DNA from: Zychaea mexicana
Taxonomy: Eukaryota; Mucoromycota; Mucoromycetes; Mucorales; Lichtheimiaceae
Assembly (NCBI RefSeq): GCF_025766255.1
Contig: NW_026516745.1
Coordinates: 1 to 64,000, forward strand
Reading direction: 5' to 3'
Length of the DNA: 64,000 nt
The first letter of the stretch is position 1. Each line of letters begins with the position of its first letter. The position numbers and the translations under genes are program-made. Below, piece after piece: positions 43,690 through 54,614 of the stretch. The notes beneath the pieces were generated by a model. That model saw nothing but the letters and a program-made list of their open reading frames with translations, was not told where the DNA came from and searched no databases.

Positions 43690-44146
43690 GAAAAACAAAA
43701 AAAAATAAAAAAAATTGGTTGCACAACTGTGTCGTGTGCATATGGGGTGGGCAAAACAAAGTTATGCATACAGCTGCTGTTAGGGAGAATGACCCATCTT
43801 TTTTCTTTTTTACCACTTCTCCACGTTACTCGCGTCTCTATCAATCCTCACTAAGGCACAAATAGAAACATCCCTCACTTTATTCATTGAAACACTCGAA
43901 GTGATAAGAAGCATTTTCATCAGCTTAATGGTTCTTTAATTGCTATTTAAATGTTTTGTTTGAAATTTGTTAACAGCATCCGACTGCCATTCTGCAAAGT
44001 TACTAGCTAAACTTCACAAGTCTTGTAAGTCTATAAGGTGTATATATACTTATAGGTAGTGCTTTTGCTTTGCTGCTTCCACGTTGGTTTGCCAATTCAA
44101 CCCTAAATCTTTCTTCTTCTTTTTTGCAATTTAGGTAACATAATGG
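43690..44146. other. No gene seen
   Basis: AT-rich spacer before the LTR. Confidence 0.4.
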
Positions 44147-44943
44147 TGTTACCCTGTAAACCACCTATAACAAATAAGCCAAACATACAAAAGAACCACA
44201 CACCAAGCGGCAATCAGAATACAATACATAGCTACCGCAGCAGCCGCAGCAACTCTACAACTCTCTTGCACCCCCAAATTATCAAAAAGAACAACTATAA
44301 ATAGAACGAACCCTTTACCTTGTAAAGATTTGATGAACAGCTTGTTGAATAAGAGCATTACCGCAGCATCCGCAGTAACAACAACTACTGCAGCATCCGC
44401 AGTAATAGCAAGCTACTGCAGCATGAATTATCTTAGACATTATTAAATAACCAGAAAGATATAAATACCCCATCATTTTTATTTGAATAAAGTCATTGAA
44501 TTTCTACCTCCCACTTTTGACTTAAATTTTCAAGTGTTGTTTTCAATCACTTAAGACCTAAACACGGCTTGTTTTATCTTACATATTGTTTATTGCTCAT
44601 AACTGAAGCTAAATAAACTCTTCTATTAAGACCAGACGTAACATTCCCTGCTCTTATTTCTTATTTACTTGGACAGACGTAACATTCCTGATCCTTATTC
44701 CTCATTCATTTTAGACAGACGTAACATCCCTGATCCTCATTTCTACTCACTGAGCTTAATCAAGACAACAGCTCCCTACTATTTACAATCTTGGACATAA
44801 CACATACACATTTTTACCTTACTTTACACTCATATCACTTCACAACCCGTCTGTAATAAACGATATTATTACTGGTGCTCACTACTAAACATACACATAA
44901 GCCGTTACGCAACTACCTAGAATTCCCCAATTACACTGTAACA
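44147..44943 (+). repeat. Probable 5' LTR of a truncated retrotransposon
   Basis: It begins TGTTACCCTGTAA and ends TTACACTGTAACA, giving TG to CA and inverted TGTTAC/GTAACA ends. It contains GCAGCATCCGCAGTAA-type repeats (44363-44425) and about three tandem units of about 48 bases with CAGACGTAACATTCC (44633-44750). Sequence after 44943 (CATCTGGTGCTTACTAG) could be a primer site. The second LTR is absent, so this is inferred from symmetry and the gag that follows. Confidence 0.55.
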
Positions 44944-45105
44944 CATCTGGTGCTTACTAGAGGGATAACAAGCACAAAATATAGCAATTACCAAGGATAA
45001 CGATCTCAAGAACATCCTACTTCAAGGCATTCCTGCGAAACAATCACAAGGACAAGAACTACCTGCCCGCTCGGATATCTATCAAGGACAAGAAGACAAG
45101 TCAAG

Positions 45106-45590
45106 ATGCAAAAATACATGCCAGGAGCTTTCCAAACAAACAATGTGCGAGACGAGCTTACTCTATTGAACTATAGTGGATTCGAGCATGAGAGTTTCCG
45201 CACATTTCGTCGTGCATTCACTTCTTACATACTCGTCACAGGCGCTCAATCGGAGACAAGACGACTAGAAATCTCGCAAGGAAAATTGCAAGGACCGGCT
45301 TTAACCTATTATCAAACTCAAGTCTTGCCTGAATTACAGGAAGAGAGAGATGAGAACAACTCCCCCGTCACAGTTATAGAAGCATTAGATTTACTCGAAG
45401 ACAACTACATAACTGAATATGACATCCAACGATTCCACGAACACTTCTACACCATAATATAAAAGATTGATAAAAGCTCCAGATCCTTCCTCGGAAGACT
45501 ACACGAAGCAGCTCATGAAGCTGGCATCACAGAAGCAAGCCAAGTACAATCTCGATTCAAAGCTAGATTACTACGGAGGTTAACCACTAG
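45106..45590 (+). pseudogene. Retrotransposon Gag N-terminal fragment
   Basis: MQKYMPGAFQTNNVRDELTL leads into a capsid-like helical region (RTFRRAFTSYILVTGA, then GPALTYYQTQVLPELQEE). TAA at 45460-45462 (YTII, stop, KIDKSSRSFLGRL) would be CAA in a working copy. After AGITEASQVQSRFKARLL the sequence switches at about 45590 to the AT-rich chromodomain-transposase element, which probably inserted here. Confidence 0.6.
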
Positions 45591-45599
45591 TAGCAGTTT

Positions 45600-46670
45600 T
45601 TATTGAAAACTATTAGTTAAGAATTATTTAGGGGTGGAGAATTTTTCTTGTGGTTGAGAATTTTCAAAATTGAATTTTATAATAATAATAAAAATAGTAA
45701 TAAAATATGGAGCCTGACTTAATATTGAAGAACAAATAAATAATGAAGTAGATAAAATTGTTATCAATAATTGGAAATTTTTAGATACTAATTGGCCTAT
45801 AATACACTATAATTATAAACATAGAGTAGAAATAAAACATATAAAATTAATAAATGAAATTAAAAAAAATTAGTAGATAAATTAGGATATATTGCAGTTT
45901 TTTTCTTTTTAACAGTAATATATACCAATAAGGAATATCCAGGACCATATTTTGAAATTGAAAAAGGACTATTTCTGTTATATCATTTAGTTTCAAGTAT
46001 TTCAGGAATAGATATAAATAGATATCTTCCTCAAAGTAGCTTTCATAAATATTATAAAAAATTTTGGATGGATGAAGAAAATTATAAAAGAATAAATAAA
46101 ATTATAAATGAATCATTAATAAATATGTTTTCTTTTATAGCATTAAGAGTACTATCAGCACATAAATATAATCCATCATTATTCAAACATGTAACATTAA
46201 TAATTGATAGCCATGATAGTAGAATTAATTATGTTAATACAGATATAAAACGTGAAAAATTATTTTCTTATAAATTTAAAAGAAATGGACTTAGAACTCA
46301 AATTAATAGTGATATAAATGATATGATATTATATATTTCAAAAACTGATATGTATACAGAAAGCTCAGATGGAAGTATGTTTTTAAATATGAAGCTATAT
46401 AGTAAGTTAAATAATTATGATGTTTTAGCAATGGATGGAGGATATAACCATTTTTGTTGATCAACTTATTGAATTATCTAGTCAAAAAGGAATTGATTTT
46501 AATAATAGTAACTTTATATATCCTATTAGAAAAGATGTTAACGTTGATTTGAATACAGATGAAAGATATTTTAATGATGTTTTTAGAAGTTTTCGTTCTA
46601 AAGTAGAAAATCAATTTTCTGAAATTGGTAACAAATTTAATAGATTTAGTAATAACAGTTCAAGTACTAA
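45600..46670 (+). pseudogene. Chromodomain-fused DDE transposase, copy B (N-terminal and catalytic part)
   Basis: Starts near 45721 (NIEEQINNEVDKIVINNWKF) without a clear ATG. A frame change occurs in an A run near 45865. Then come EYPGPYFEIEKGLFLLYHL, LIIDSHDSRINY (first Asp region), SDGSMFLNMKLY and MDGGYNHF (second region). A one-base change in a T run near 46455 precedes FIYPIRKDVNVDL and FRSKVENQFSEIGNKFNRF, whose Glu is the likely third acidic residue. Harbinger-1a then interrupts it at TAA 46668-46670. The Trp at 46060 (KKFWMDE) is TAG in copy C. Only a few codons continue after 49484. Confidence 0.7.
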
Positions 46671-46879
46671 GAGCAGCTGCAGCAGTCGCTGTTACGGACC
46701 TGTTATATTAAATTTAACAGGTCATTTAACAGCCAGACCCTGCAGCGGTTGCTGTTAACGTCCTGTTAAATTTAACAGCCTCAACAAAAACTGTTAAATT
46801 TAACAGTTTCTTGAATCGAAAAAAAGGACTTGAAAAATAAAGTTATATCTCACTTCATTCTTTGTTTGTATTCTTCAAA

Positions 46880-47854
46880 ATGAACAATACTACTTCTAAC
46901 GCTACTCCCCCGTCTGACGTTTCTGCCGCTGCCCCCCTGCGCAAGAGAAAGGGCAAAGCTTTTAGCAAGGCCGAGGATATTGCTTTGGTGAACGCGTACT
47001 TGGGGACAACCACTGACGAAGTAACGAGCAATGACATGAGCGAAGACACCATGTGGTCGCTCATTAAAGACGAATTCGTCAAAGAAACTAGCAATCCCTT
47101 TGACCGAGATGTCTCCTCGCTACAATCTCGATTTAACTCCATCTCGTCGCAATGCCAATTCTTCTCTGCTAGCTATGCAAAAGTCTTGGCCGTAAACGAC
47201 AGTGGCTTTAACGACGCACAAAAGGTCGGGCGCTTTTGCATATTTCATATATAACTTGATGTATCCTTAAAGATAAAGAAGTGACTAAAGATGAGATAAT
47301 AGTTCGACAAAGCCTGTGAGTTTTATGTTGATAACCGCCCTATCAATAGTGGCAAAAACTTTGGCTTGAAGCACGTGTGGCATATGCTTACGGAGCAACC
47401 AAAGTGGCAACCAATTGTTGCCAAGAAGAGTTGCGAGCCCATAGTAGAAGGCCAAGCAAGACCCATCGGTCAAAAAAAAGCCAAGGCCAACAAGAGAAAG
47501 CGCGCTCACGACGAAGAAGAAGAAGAAGAAGAAGCAGATTCGATCGAGAGAGAAACGTTGAAGACGATGCGGATCCAAACAGAGATCGATCGTGAACGCG
47601 CTGCAACTGCAAAGATGAGCGCACATACCGATCTAATGATGGCTCGACATGCAGTCATGACCGTGGATCCTCAGGGATTCTCCTCTGACAGAAAATTCTT
47701 CTATGAGGCCTTGCAAAAGAAGATTACCGAGGAATTCAAGAAGGAACTGGAGGAGGACAAGAAGAAGCAGCAGCAGCAAGTGCTGGAAGAGGACGAGGAA
47801 AGGGATTGGGAGGAAGATGGCGATGACGAAGAAGACGGATGTGAGCAACAATAA
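46880..47854 (+). CDS. Harbinger-1a Myb/SANT-like (NAM-associated type) protein
   Basis: Exons are 46880-47224 and 47303-47854. The 78-base intron starts GTCGGG, an unusual donor, and ends AATAG. The joined frame of 897 bases gives 298 residues. The N-terminal Myb/SANT-like domain starts at about residue 22 (RKRKGKAFSKAEDIALVNAYL) and includes DTMWSLIKDEFVKET and SLQSRFNSISSQCQFFSASY. The C-terminal half is highly charged, with an Asp/Glu run, KKKQQQQV and an acidic tail, like the NAM-associated C-terminal region of plant Harbinger partners. It is presumed to bind element ends and assist the transposase. Confidence 0.85.
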
Positions 47855-47931
47855 AAACGTTTTAAATTACGTAGCCAAAAACCAGGTAAGTATTTATCTT
47901 AAAGGACAATTTATTCGTCACCATGACATTG

Positions 47932-49280
47932 CTAGATATGCTCGACAAGATCTTCTAGTAGGCGTCTGTGGGTATCTTTGTCTTTAACTTCGCGTTGACG
48001 TCTTTGGCACATAAGTTCTTCCGGTTGTCCACCATGCTCGATGGATGGCGCAACAGTGAAAGAAGAAGTGTCGTAGTCCAACTCATACTGCTTGTCATAC
48101 CCATCGCGCTCGTTCTCAACGATCATGTTATGCAAAATAATGCATGCCTTCATAATGTTTGACAGGTGGGATACATGCCAGGAACGTCCAGGCTCGCGGA
48201 CTATTGCAAAACGTTGCTGCAGTACCCCAAAAGCGCGCTCAATGTCCTTACGGACAGATTCTTGCCGTTGAGCGAACAACTAGATCAACAAGGTTATTAT
48301 TTACATCTGATAGTGACAATAATATAATAAAGAAACGGTACCTTTTTTTTGTTACCCAGTGGGTGTCGAATGGTCTTAACGAGTATTGCCCAAGTTGGGT
48401 AGATCCCATCGGCCAAGTAATACCCTTTGTCGTATTGTCTGTCGTTGATGGTGTAGGTAATAGCTGGGGAACGACCGTTAATGACATCGTTGAACAATGG
48501 GGATTTGTGTAAAACATTGAGGTCATTACAGGAACCGGGGACACCAAAGAACGAGTGCCAAATCCATAAATCATGTGAAGCAACGGCTTCCAGGATCACT
48601 GTTGGGCCACCTTCCTTGCCAGACGTATACATTCCGGCCCAACCAGTGGGACAGTTATTCCACTTCCAGTGCATGCAATCGAGGGATCCCAGCATGCCTG
48701 GGAATCCCCATGCCTCTCCAAGGGCCAACAAACGCTTGAGATCTTGCTCGTTTGGGGAACGAAGATATTCGTCTCTAAAGCATTCAATGACGCCTTCACA
48801 GAATCTCGTCAAACTCTCTCTTGCTGTGGACTCGGCAATCTTAAGATACTCATCGACAGCATCAGCAGGTCCGCCATATGCTAATATGTGCATGGATGCA
48901 GTTCCTTTGACATAAGGGTGGAAGCCGAGTTTTCCGGTCGCATCCTTTGTTTGTTGGAAGAACGTGTACTTCTGTTCAAGCTCTTGTATTATGCGCAAAA
49001 ACAACTCGCGCTGCATGCGGAACCGACGACGAAAAAAGGTTGCATCATATCTTGGGACTTGGTTGAAATAGTCCTACATAACTATCATCTGAAACATGCT
49101 GCATTGATGGTCGATAACCTTGCGTTTTGGCTTTTGACGTGCTTGGGCAGCAGAAACCCTTCTTTCTTGAGCTTTTTCCAAGATACGTGCAGTGATCTGT
49201 CGCTTATGACTGCTGTTCTTTTCGAATTGCTCATTGAGAAATTTTCTTTGTCTACGTTTTTCGAAGAATGCTGAAATCAT
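47932..49280 (-). pseudogene. Harbinger-1a DDE_Tnp_4 transposase with nonsense mutations
   Basis: Exons are 49280-48342 and 48279-47932 (429 codons with the 62-base intron GTACCG to ATCTAG removed). The core contains GSLDCMHWKW (first Asp), SHDLWIWHSFFGVPGSCNDLNVL (second) and DIERAFGVLQQRFAI (Glu), with LADGIYPTW between. TAG at 49076-49074 replaces the CAG of copy 1b (MFQMIVM, stop, DYFNQV), and a second TAG at 47934-47932 replaces TGG in 1b, shortening the C-terminus by seven residues. Both are C-to-T changes at CpA on one strand. Confidence 0.9.
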
Positions 49281-49481
49281 CGTTGTTTGGAAGATTGTAA
49301 AAAGCAATATTTTCATGTAGTTCCTGTCTATTCTTTTATTTCAACCAACGACGTGTGAACTTAACAGCTTCGTAACAGTAACCGCTGCATGAAATGCCCT
49401 GTTAAGCTGTTACACACTGTTAAGTGGGCTATTAAACTCTTAAATTTAACAGTTTCGTAACAGCGACCGCTGCAGCTGCTC

Positions 49482-49560
49482 TAAAATTGATAATATCAAA
49501 TTTTATAATTTAGGGTACTCTCAAGCAATGTGAGTCAACGTCGATACACCCTAGAAATAG
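49482..49560 (+). repeat. End of copy B and a CTCTCAAGCAA terminal motif
   Basis: A few codons of copy B (DNIKFYNL) run into TTTAGGGTACTCTCAAGCAA, then GTGAGTCAACGTCGA. The same roughly 40-base sequence occurs inverted at 59716-59758. It is probably the terminus of another mobile element truncating copy B. Confidence 0.55.
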
Positions 49561-49853
49561 TAATAGTGCATTGTTCGGAGGCTAACCGGAAAGTCTCTAT
49601 ATTTATTTTATTTTATAAATCTTTATATTTTCATATTAATCATTATAACCGAATTAATTCATTTTGTCCGAAAAATAAATTTAAACTCAATTACTTTAAT
49701 ATTTAAAAAAAACAAAAATTGAATTTATTTTATATATATGTGTAATTCCTCAAATATACATTACATTATTTTATATTTTTTATTTTTAACATTTGTCTAA
49801 GGTTATTATTTTTCCCTGATTGCTTTATAAAGTTAAAAGACTGAACCAAAAAA
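49561..49853. other. AT-rich 5' flank of chromodomain-transposase copy C
   Basis: Long A/T runs, no gene. It likely holds the promoter of copy C. Confidence 0.4.
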
Positions 49854-50684
49854 ATGAATTACACATCAATAAATATAGAAGATGAACTACAACAAGAAGT
49901 TTATAGATTAATTGAAAATAAATGGAAATTTCTTAATGCTGAATGGCCATATATATATAACAAATATAATTATAGAACAGAAATAAAAGATACTAAAAAC
50001 AATTCAATTCAATTTATAAAAGATACATTATTAAATCAACTTGGTTATTTATATTCTATTTTTTAGTAATTTTATATGGAAATAAAGAGTATCCAGGTCC
50101 TTATCGTGAAGTAGATAAAGGATTACTTTTATTATATCATATTGTCTCAGGATATACAGGTAAAGATATGAATCAATTTATACTATCTTCAACATTTTAT
50201 GACTTATATAAAAAATTTTAGATATCAAATTATTCTGATTTAAATAAAATTATAAAAAATGACTTAAATAGTATGTTTTCAAATATTAAAATTAGGATAC
50301 TTGCTGCAAAGAAAAATAATCCTAGTGGTTTTAAAAATGTAACTTTATTTCTTGATGGTCATGATAGTAAAATTAAATATTATAATCCAACAGAATCAAA
50401 ACGTACATTATATTCTTATAAATTAAAAGGTATAGGAATACGTACACAGATAATATCTGATATAAATAATATAATAACATATATATCTGACGGTGAAAAA
50501 TGTGCTATTGGGAATGATGGCACTATGTTTCTTAATATGAAACTATATAAAAATAAAATTTATGAATATGATTATATTGGTTTTGATGGTGGTTATGACC
50601 TATTCATAGAAAAATTTCTTAATAATGTAGATGAATATAATAGTGATAATAAATTTAATACACGAAATTTTGTATATCCTATAA
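49854..50684 (+). pseudogene. Chromodomain-fused DDE transposase, copy C, N-terminal and catalytic part
   Basis: ATG at 49854 opens MNYTSINIEDELQQEVYRLI. A one-base loss in a T run near 50064 shifts the frame (LGYLYSIF to LVILYGNKEYPGP). TAG at 50219-50221 stands where copy B has TGG. Then a clear catalytic segment: VTLFLDGHDSKIKYY, GTMFLNMKLY, IGFDGGYDLFIEKFL. The frame continues as NFVYPI before Harbinger-1b at TAA 50682-50684 and resumes at 55013 as RKEQNV. The spacing D, D, E fits a DDE transposase related to DDE_Tnp_4. Strong A/T codon bias sets it apart from its neighbours. Confidence 0.75.
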
Positions 50685-50893
50685 GAGCAGCTGCAGCAGT
50701 CGCTGTTACGGACCTGTTATGTTAAATTTAACAGGTCATTTAACAGCCAGACCCTGCAGCGGTTGCTGTTAACGTCCTGTTAAATTTAACAGCCTCAACA
50801 AAAACTGTTAAATTTAACAGTTTCTTAAATCGAAAAAAAGGACTTGAAAAATAAAGTTATATCTCACTTCATTCTTTGTTTGTATTCTTCAAA

Positions 50894-51874
50894 ATGAACA
50901 ACACTACTTCTAACGCCACTCCCCCATCTGACGTTTCTGCCGCTGCCCCCCTGCGCAAGAGAAAGGGCAAAGCTTTTAGCAAGGCCGAGGATATTGCTTT
51001 GGTGAACGCGTACTTGGGGACAACCACTGACGAAGTAACGAGCAATGACATGAGCGAAGACACCATGTGGTCGCTCATCAAAGACGAATTCGTCAAAGAA
51101 ACTGGCAATCCCTTTGACCGAGATGTCTCCTCGCTACAGTCTCGATTTAACTCCATCTCGTCGCAATGCCAATTCTTCTCTGCTAGCTATGCAAAAGTCT
51201 TGGCCGTAAACGACAGTGGCTTTAACGACGCACAAAAGGTCGGGCGCTTTTGCATATTTCATATATAACTTGATGTATCCTTAAAGATAAAGAAGTGACT
51301 AAAGATGAGATAATAGTTCGACAAAGCCTGTGAGTTTTATGTTGATAACCGCCCTGTCAATAGTGGCAAAAACTTTGGCTTGAAGCACGTATGGCATATG
51401 CTTGCGGAGCAACCAAAGTGGCAACCAATTGTTGCCAAGAAGAGTTGCGAGCCCATGGTAGAAGGCCAAGCAAGACCCATCGGTCAAAAAAAAGCCAAGG
51501 CCAACAAGAGAAAGCGCGCTCACGACGAAGAAGAAGAAGAAGAAGAAGAAGCAGATTCGATCGAGAGAGAAACGTTGAAGACGATGCGGATCCAAACAGA
51601 GATCGATCGTGAACGCGCTGCAACTGCACAGATGAGCGCGCATACCGATCTAATGATGGCTCGACATGCAATCATGAGCGTGGATCCTCAGGGATTCTCC
51701 TCTGACAGAAAACTCTTCTACGAGGCCTTGCAAAAGAAGATTACCGAGGAATTCAAGAAGGAACTGGAGGAGGACAAGAAGAAGAAGCAGCAGCAGCAAG
51801 TGCTGGAAGAGGACGAGGAAAGGGATTGGGAGGAAGATGGCGATGACGAAGAAGACGGATGTGAGCAACAATAA
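50894..51874 (+). CDS. Harbinger-1b Myb/SANT-like protein
   Basis: Exons are 50894-51238 and 51317-51874; joined 903 bases, 300 residues, two longer than 1a (one extra Glu and one extra Lys in the low-complexity runs). Domain layout is identical to 1a. Differences from 1a are mostly transitions, many at CpA or CpG. Confidence 0.85.
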
Positions 51875-53424
51875 AAACGTTTTAAATTACGTAGCCAAAA
51901 ACCAGGTAAGTATTTATCTTAAAGGACAATTTATTCGTTACCATGACATTGCCAGATATGCTCGACAAGATCTTCTAGTAGGCGTCTGTGGGTATCTTTG
52001 TCTTTAACTTCGCGTTGACGTCTTTGGTGCATAAGTTCTTCCGGTTGTCCACCATGCTCGATGGATGGCGCAACAGTGAAAGAAGAAGTGTCGTAGTCCA
52101 ACTCATACTGCTTGTCATACCCATCGCGCTCGTTCTCAACGATCATGTTATGCAAAATAATGCATGCCTTCATAATGTTTGACAGGTGGGATACATGCCA
52201 GGAACGTCCAGGCTCGCGGACTATTGCAAAACGTTGCTGCAGTACCCCAAAAGCGCGCTCAATGTCCTTACGGACAGATTCTTGCCGTTGAGCGAACAAC
52301 TAGATCAACAAGGTTATTATTTACATCTGATAGTGACAATAATATAATAAAGAAACGGTACCTTTTTTTTGTTACCCAGTGGGTGTCGAATGGTCTTAAC
52401 GAGTGTTGCCCAAGTTGGGTAGATCCCATCGGCCAAGTAATACCCTTTGTCGTATTGTCTGTCGTTGATGGTGTAGGTAATAGCTGGGGAACGACCGTTA
52501 ATGACATCGTCGAACAATGGGGATTTGTGTAAAACATTGAGGTCATTACAGGAACCGGGGACACCAAAGAACGAGTGCCAAATCCATAAATCATGTGAAG
52601 CAACGGCTTCCAGGATCACTGTTGGGCCACCTTCCTTGCCAGACGTATACATTCCGGCCCAACTAGTGGGACAGTTATTCCACTTCCAGTGCATGCAATC
52701 GAGGGATCCCAGCATGCCTGGGAATCCCCGTGCCTCTCCAAGGGCCAACAAACGCTTGAGATCTTGCTCGTTTGGAGAACGAAGATATTCGTCTCCAAAG
52801 CATTCGATGACGCCTTCACAGAATCTCGTCAAACTCTCTCTTGCTGTGGACTCGGTAATCTTAAGATACTCATCGACAGCATCAGCAGGTCCGCCATATG
52901 CTAACATGCGCATGGCTGCAGTTCCTTTGACATAAGGGTGGAAGCCGAGTTTTCCGGTCGCATCCTTTGTTTGTTGGAAGAACGTGTACTTCTGTTCAAG
53001 CTCTTGCATTATGCGCAAAAACAACTCGCGCTGCATGCGGAACCGGCGACGAAAAAAGGTTGCATCATATCTTGGGACTTGGTTGAAATAGTCCTGCATA
53101 ACTATCATCTGAAACATGCTGCGTTGACGGTCGATAACCTTGCGTTTTGGCTTTTGACGTGCTTGGGCAGCGGAAACCCTTCTTTCTCGAGCTTTTTCCA
53201 AGATACGTGCAGTGATCTGTCGCTTATGGGGACAAGTTGGAGTTGCTTCAATTTTATCATTATCTACAATTAATAAAATAAATATTTATAATTCTAAATA
53301 GGTCTAAATTATAATATTTTTAAAGAATATTTCATTTTAATTAAAATTACATTGATTGTTATTTTTTAAAAAAAATACATAGTCTACCCTTAAGATAATA
53401 ATAAAATTTAATTTAAATTTTCTG

Positions 53425-53600
53425 TTAATATTTTTTAAAATCCAAATTAAAACAATTTCCTAAATATATTATTTTAATTTTTTTTAATTTCTTTTTATTT
53501 TTAAAATTGTTTTTATTTTTTCTAATATAAATTTTATTATAGTTATCATCAAAATCAACTTTTATATCTTTCTTTTTTAAATTATTCTTTCTTTTTTTTC
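53425..53600 (-). pseudogene. Truncated 3' part of the AT-rich element's ORF
   Basis: Lys-rich text ends IIYLGNCFNLDFKKY, matching the C-terminus LYLGNCLTLDFKEI of the ORF at 54102-54614. Upstream it is replaced by foreign sequence carrying a Harbinger-2 terminal repeat. Confidence 0.5.
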
Positions 53601-54101
53601 TGTTCGGAGCGAAATGAGGGCAACTTGAGTGACTGTCGGAATTGCCGCGCTTGCTGGAGAAATAACATTTGTTGAAAATACCCAGCCATAAATTTTTTTT
53701 TTGCTTTTCCATTCTCAATGATCCAACGGCCAAGGAATCCACTTGCCATGCGCTTGTAGTAGGGGACATGTCGAAGTTAAAAATATTTCATTATTTACTA
53801 TTGATATATAAAACTAATATATAAGATTATCTTTTTCTTAAATAATATTATATATTTGAATTTTTTTTATATTGAAACAAAAATATAATCAAGATTTTGT
53901 ATAATAGATCAATTTTTATATTTAATATATATAATTTAAAGAATCGTAAATTAGATTTTTTTTTTATTTTTTTTTAAAGCTTAATATCAAAAGTAAATGT
54001 TTTATTAAAAGAAGTATATTATATAAATCCGAAATAAAAACAGAAAATTTATAATGATATATTATATCTAATAGAAAAAACATTAAATTTAAATTGAATA
54101 A

Positions 54102-54614
54102 TTATATTAGTTTTTTTAAAATTTCTTTAAAATCTAGAGTTAAGCAGTTTCCTAAATAAAGTTTTTTAACCTTTTTTTTAATAGTTTTCTTTTTTATTTT
54201 CTTCATATATATCTTTATTAGGTCATTCTTTTTATTAATTTTTTCAATATTATTGATTTTTTTCTCTCGCTTTACTGGCATATGTAATTTACTGTGTTGA
54301 GAACAAAGATAATCCTTTTTAGTTCCATTAGGTATATTTGTTCTTATCTTTCTATGACACATGTGCCTTTCCTTTTTACCTCTACTAAAAATATGAGTAC
54401 ATACATTCGGACTAGCATTAATATACCAAAAGTGGTTGGAATTTATTTCTTTTATTTTTTCTTGAATTATACTTTCCATAATTTTTTGTTTTTTTTCTAT
54501 AGTATTGCATAAAACCTCATCTTCAAAATATTTATCCATAGCTTGTTTCATAATAGTTTCTATTGAATTGGTCATAGTAGACTTACAAATAAGAATTTCC
54601 ATATTGAAAACCAT
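54102..54614 (-). CDS. Small Cys/His-rich basic protein of the AT-rich insert
   Basis: 170 residues from 54614, or 157 from the second Met at 54575. The N-terminal helix (IETIMKQAMDKYFEDEVL) is followed by a Cys/His cluster: CTHIFSRGKKERHMC, then LCSQHSKLH, giving C-x(n)-C-x(n)-C-x2-H. A strongly Lys-rich C-terminus ends LYLGNCLTLDFKEILKKL. The cluster resembles short zinc-binding modules (C, RGK-KG-C, C-x2-H) that I associate with large DNA viruses and their relics; this is a recollection, not a search. No catalytic domain seen. It could be a DNA-binding protein for its own element. Confidence 0.5.
   Translation of the reverse strand: MVFNMEILICKSTMTNSIETIMKQAMDKYFEDEVLCNTIEKKQKIMESIIQEKIKEINSNHFWYINASPNVCTHIFSRGKKERHMCHRKIRTNIPNGTKKDYLCSQHSKLHMPVKREKKINNIEKINKKNDLIKIYMKKIKKKTIKKKVKKLYLGNCLTLDFKEILKKLI

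Larger units (their letters stand above)
46671..49481. mobile_element. Harbinger-1a (PIF/Harbinger, TAA target)
   Basis: Inverted ends start GAGCAGCTGCAGC and are flanked by TAA (46668-46670 and 49482-49484). Subterminal regions hold repeated CTGTTAAATTTAACAG palindromes and CAGCGGTTGCTGTTA words, probable transposase or Myb binding sites. It contains a plus-strand Myb gene and a minus-strand transposase gene tail to tail. About 98% like Harbinger-1b by eye. It splits chromodomain-transposase copy B. Confidence 0.93.

Noticed and set aside
44147..44943. A matching 3' LTR for the TGTTAC to GTAACA repeat
   Set aside because: None is visible downstream. The element is truncated by the chromodomain-transposase insertion near 45590.
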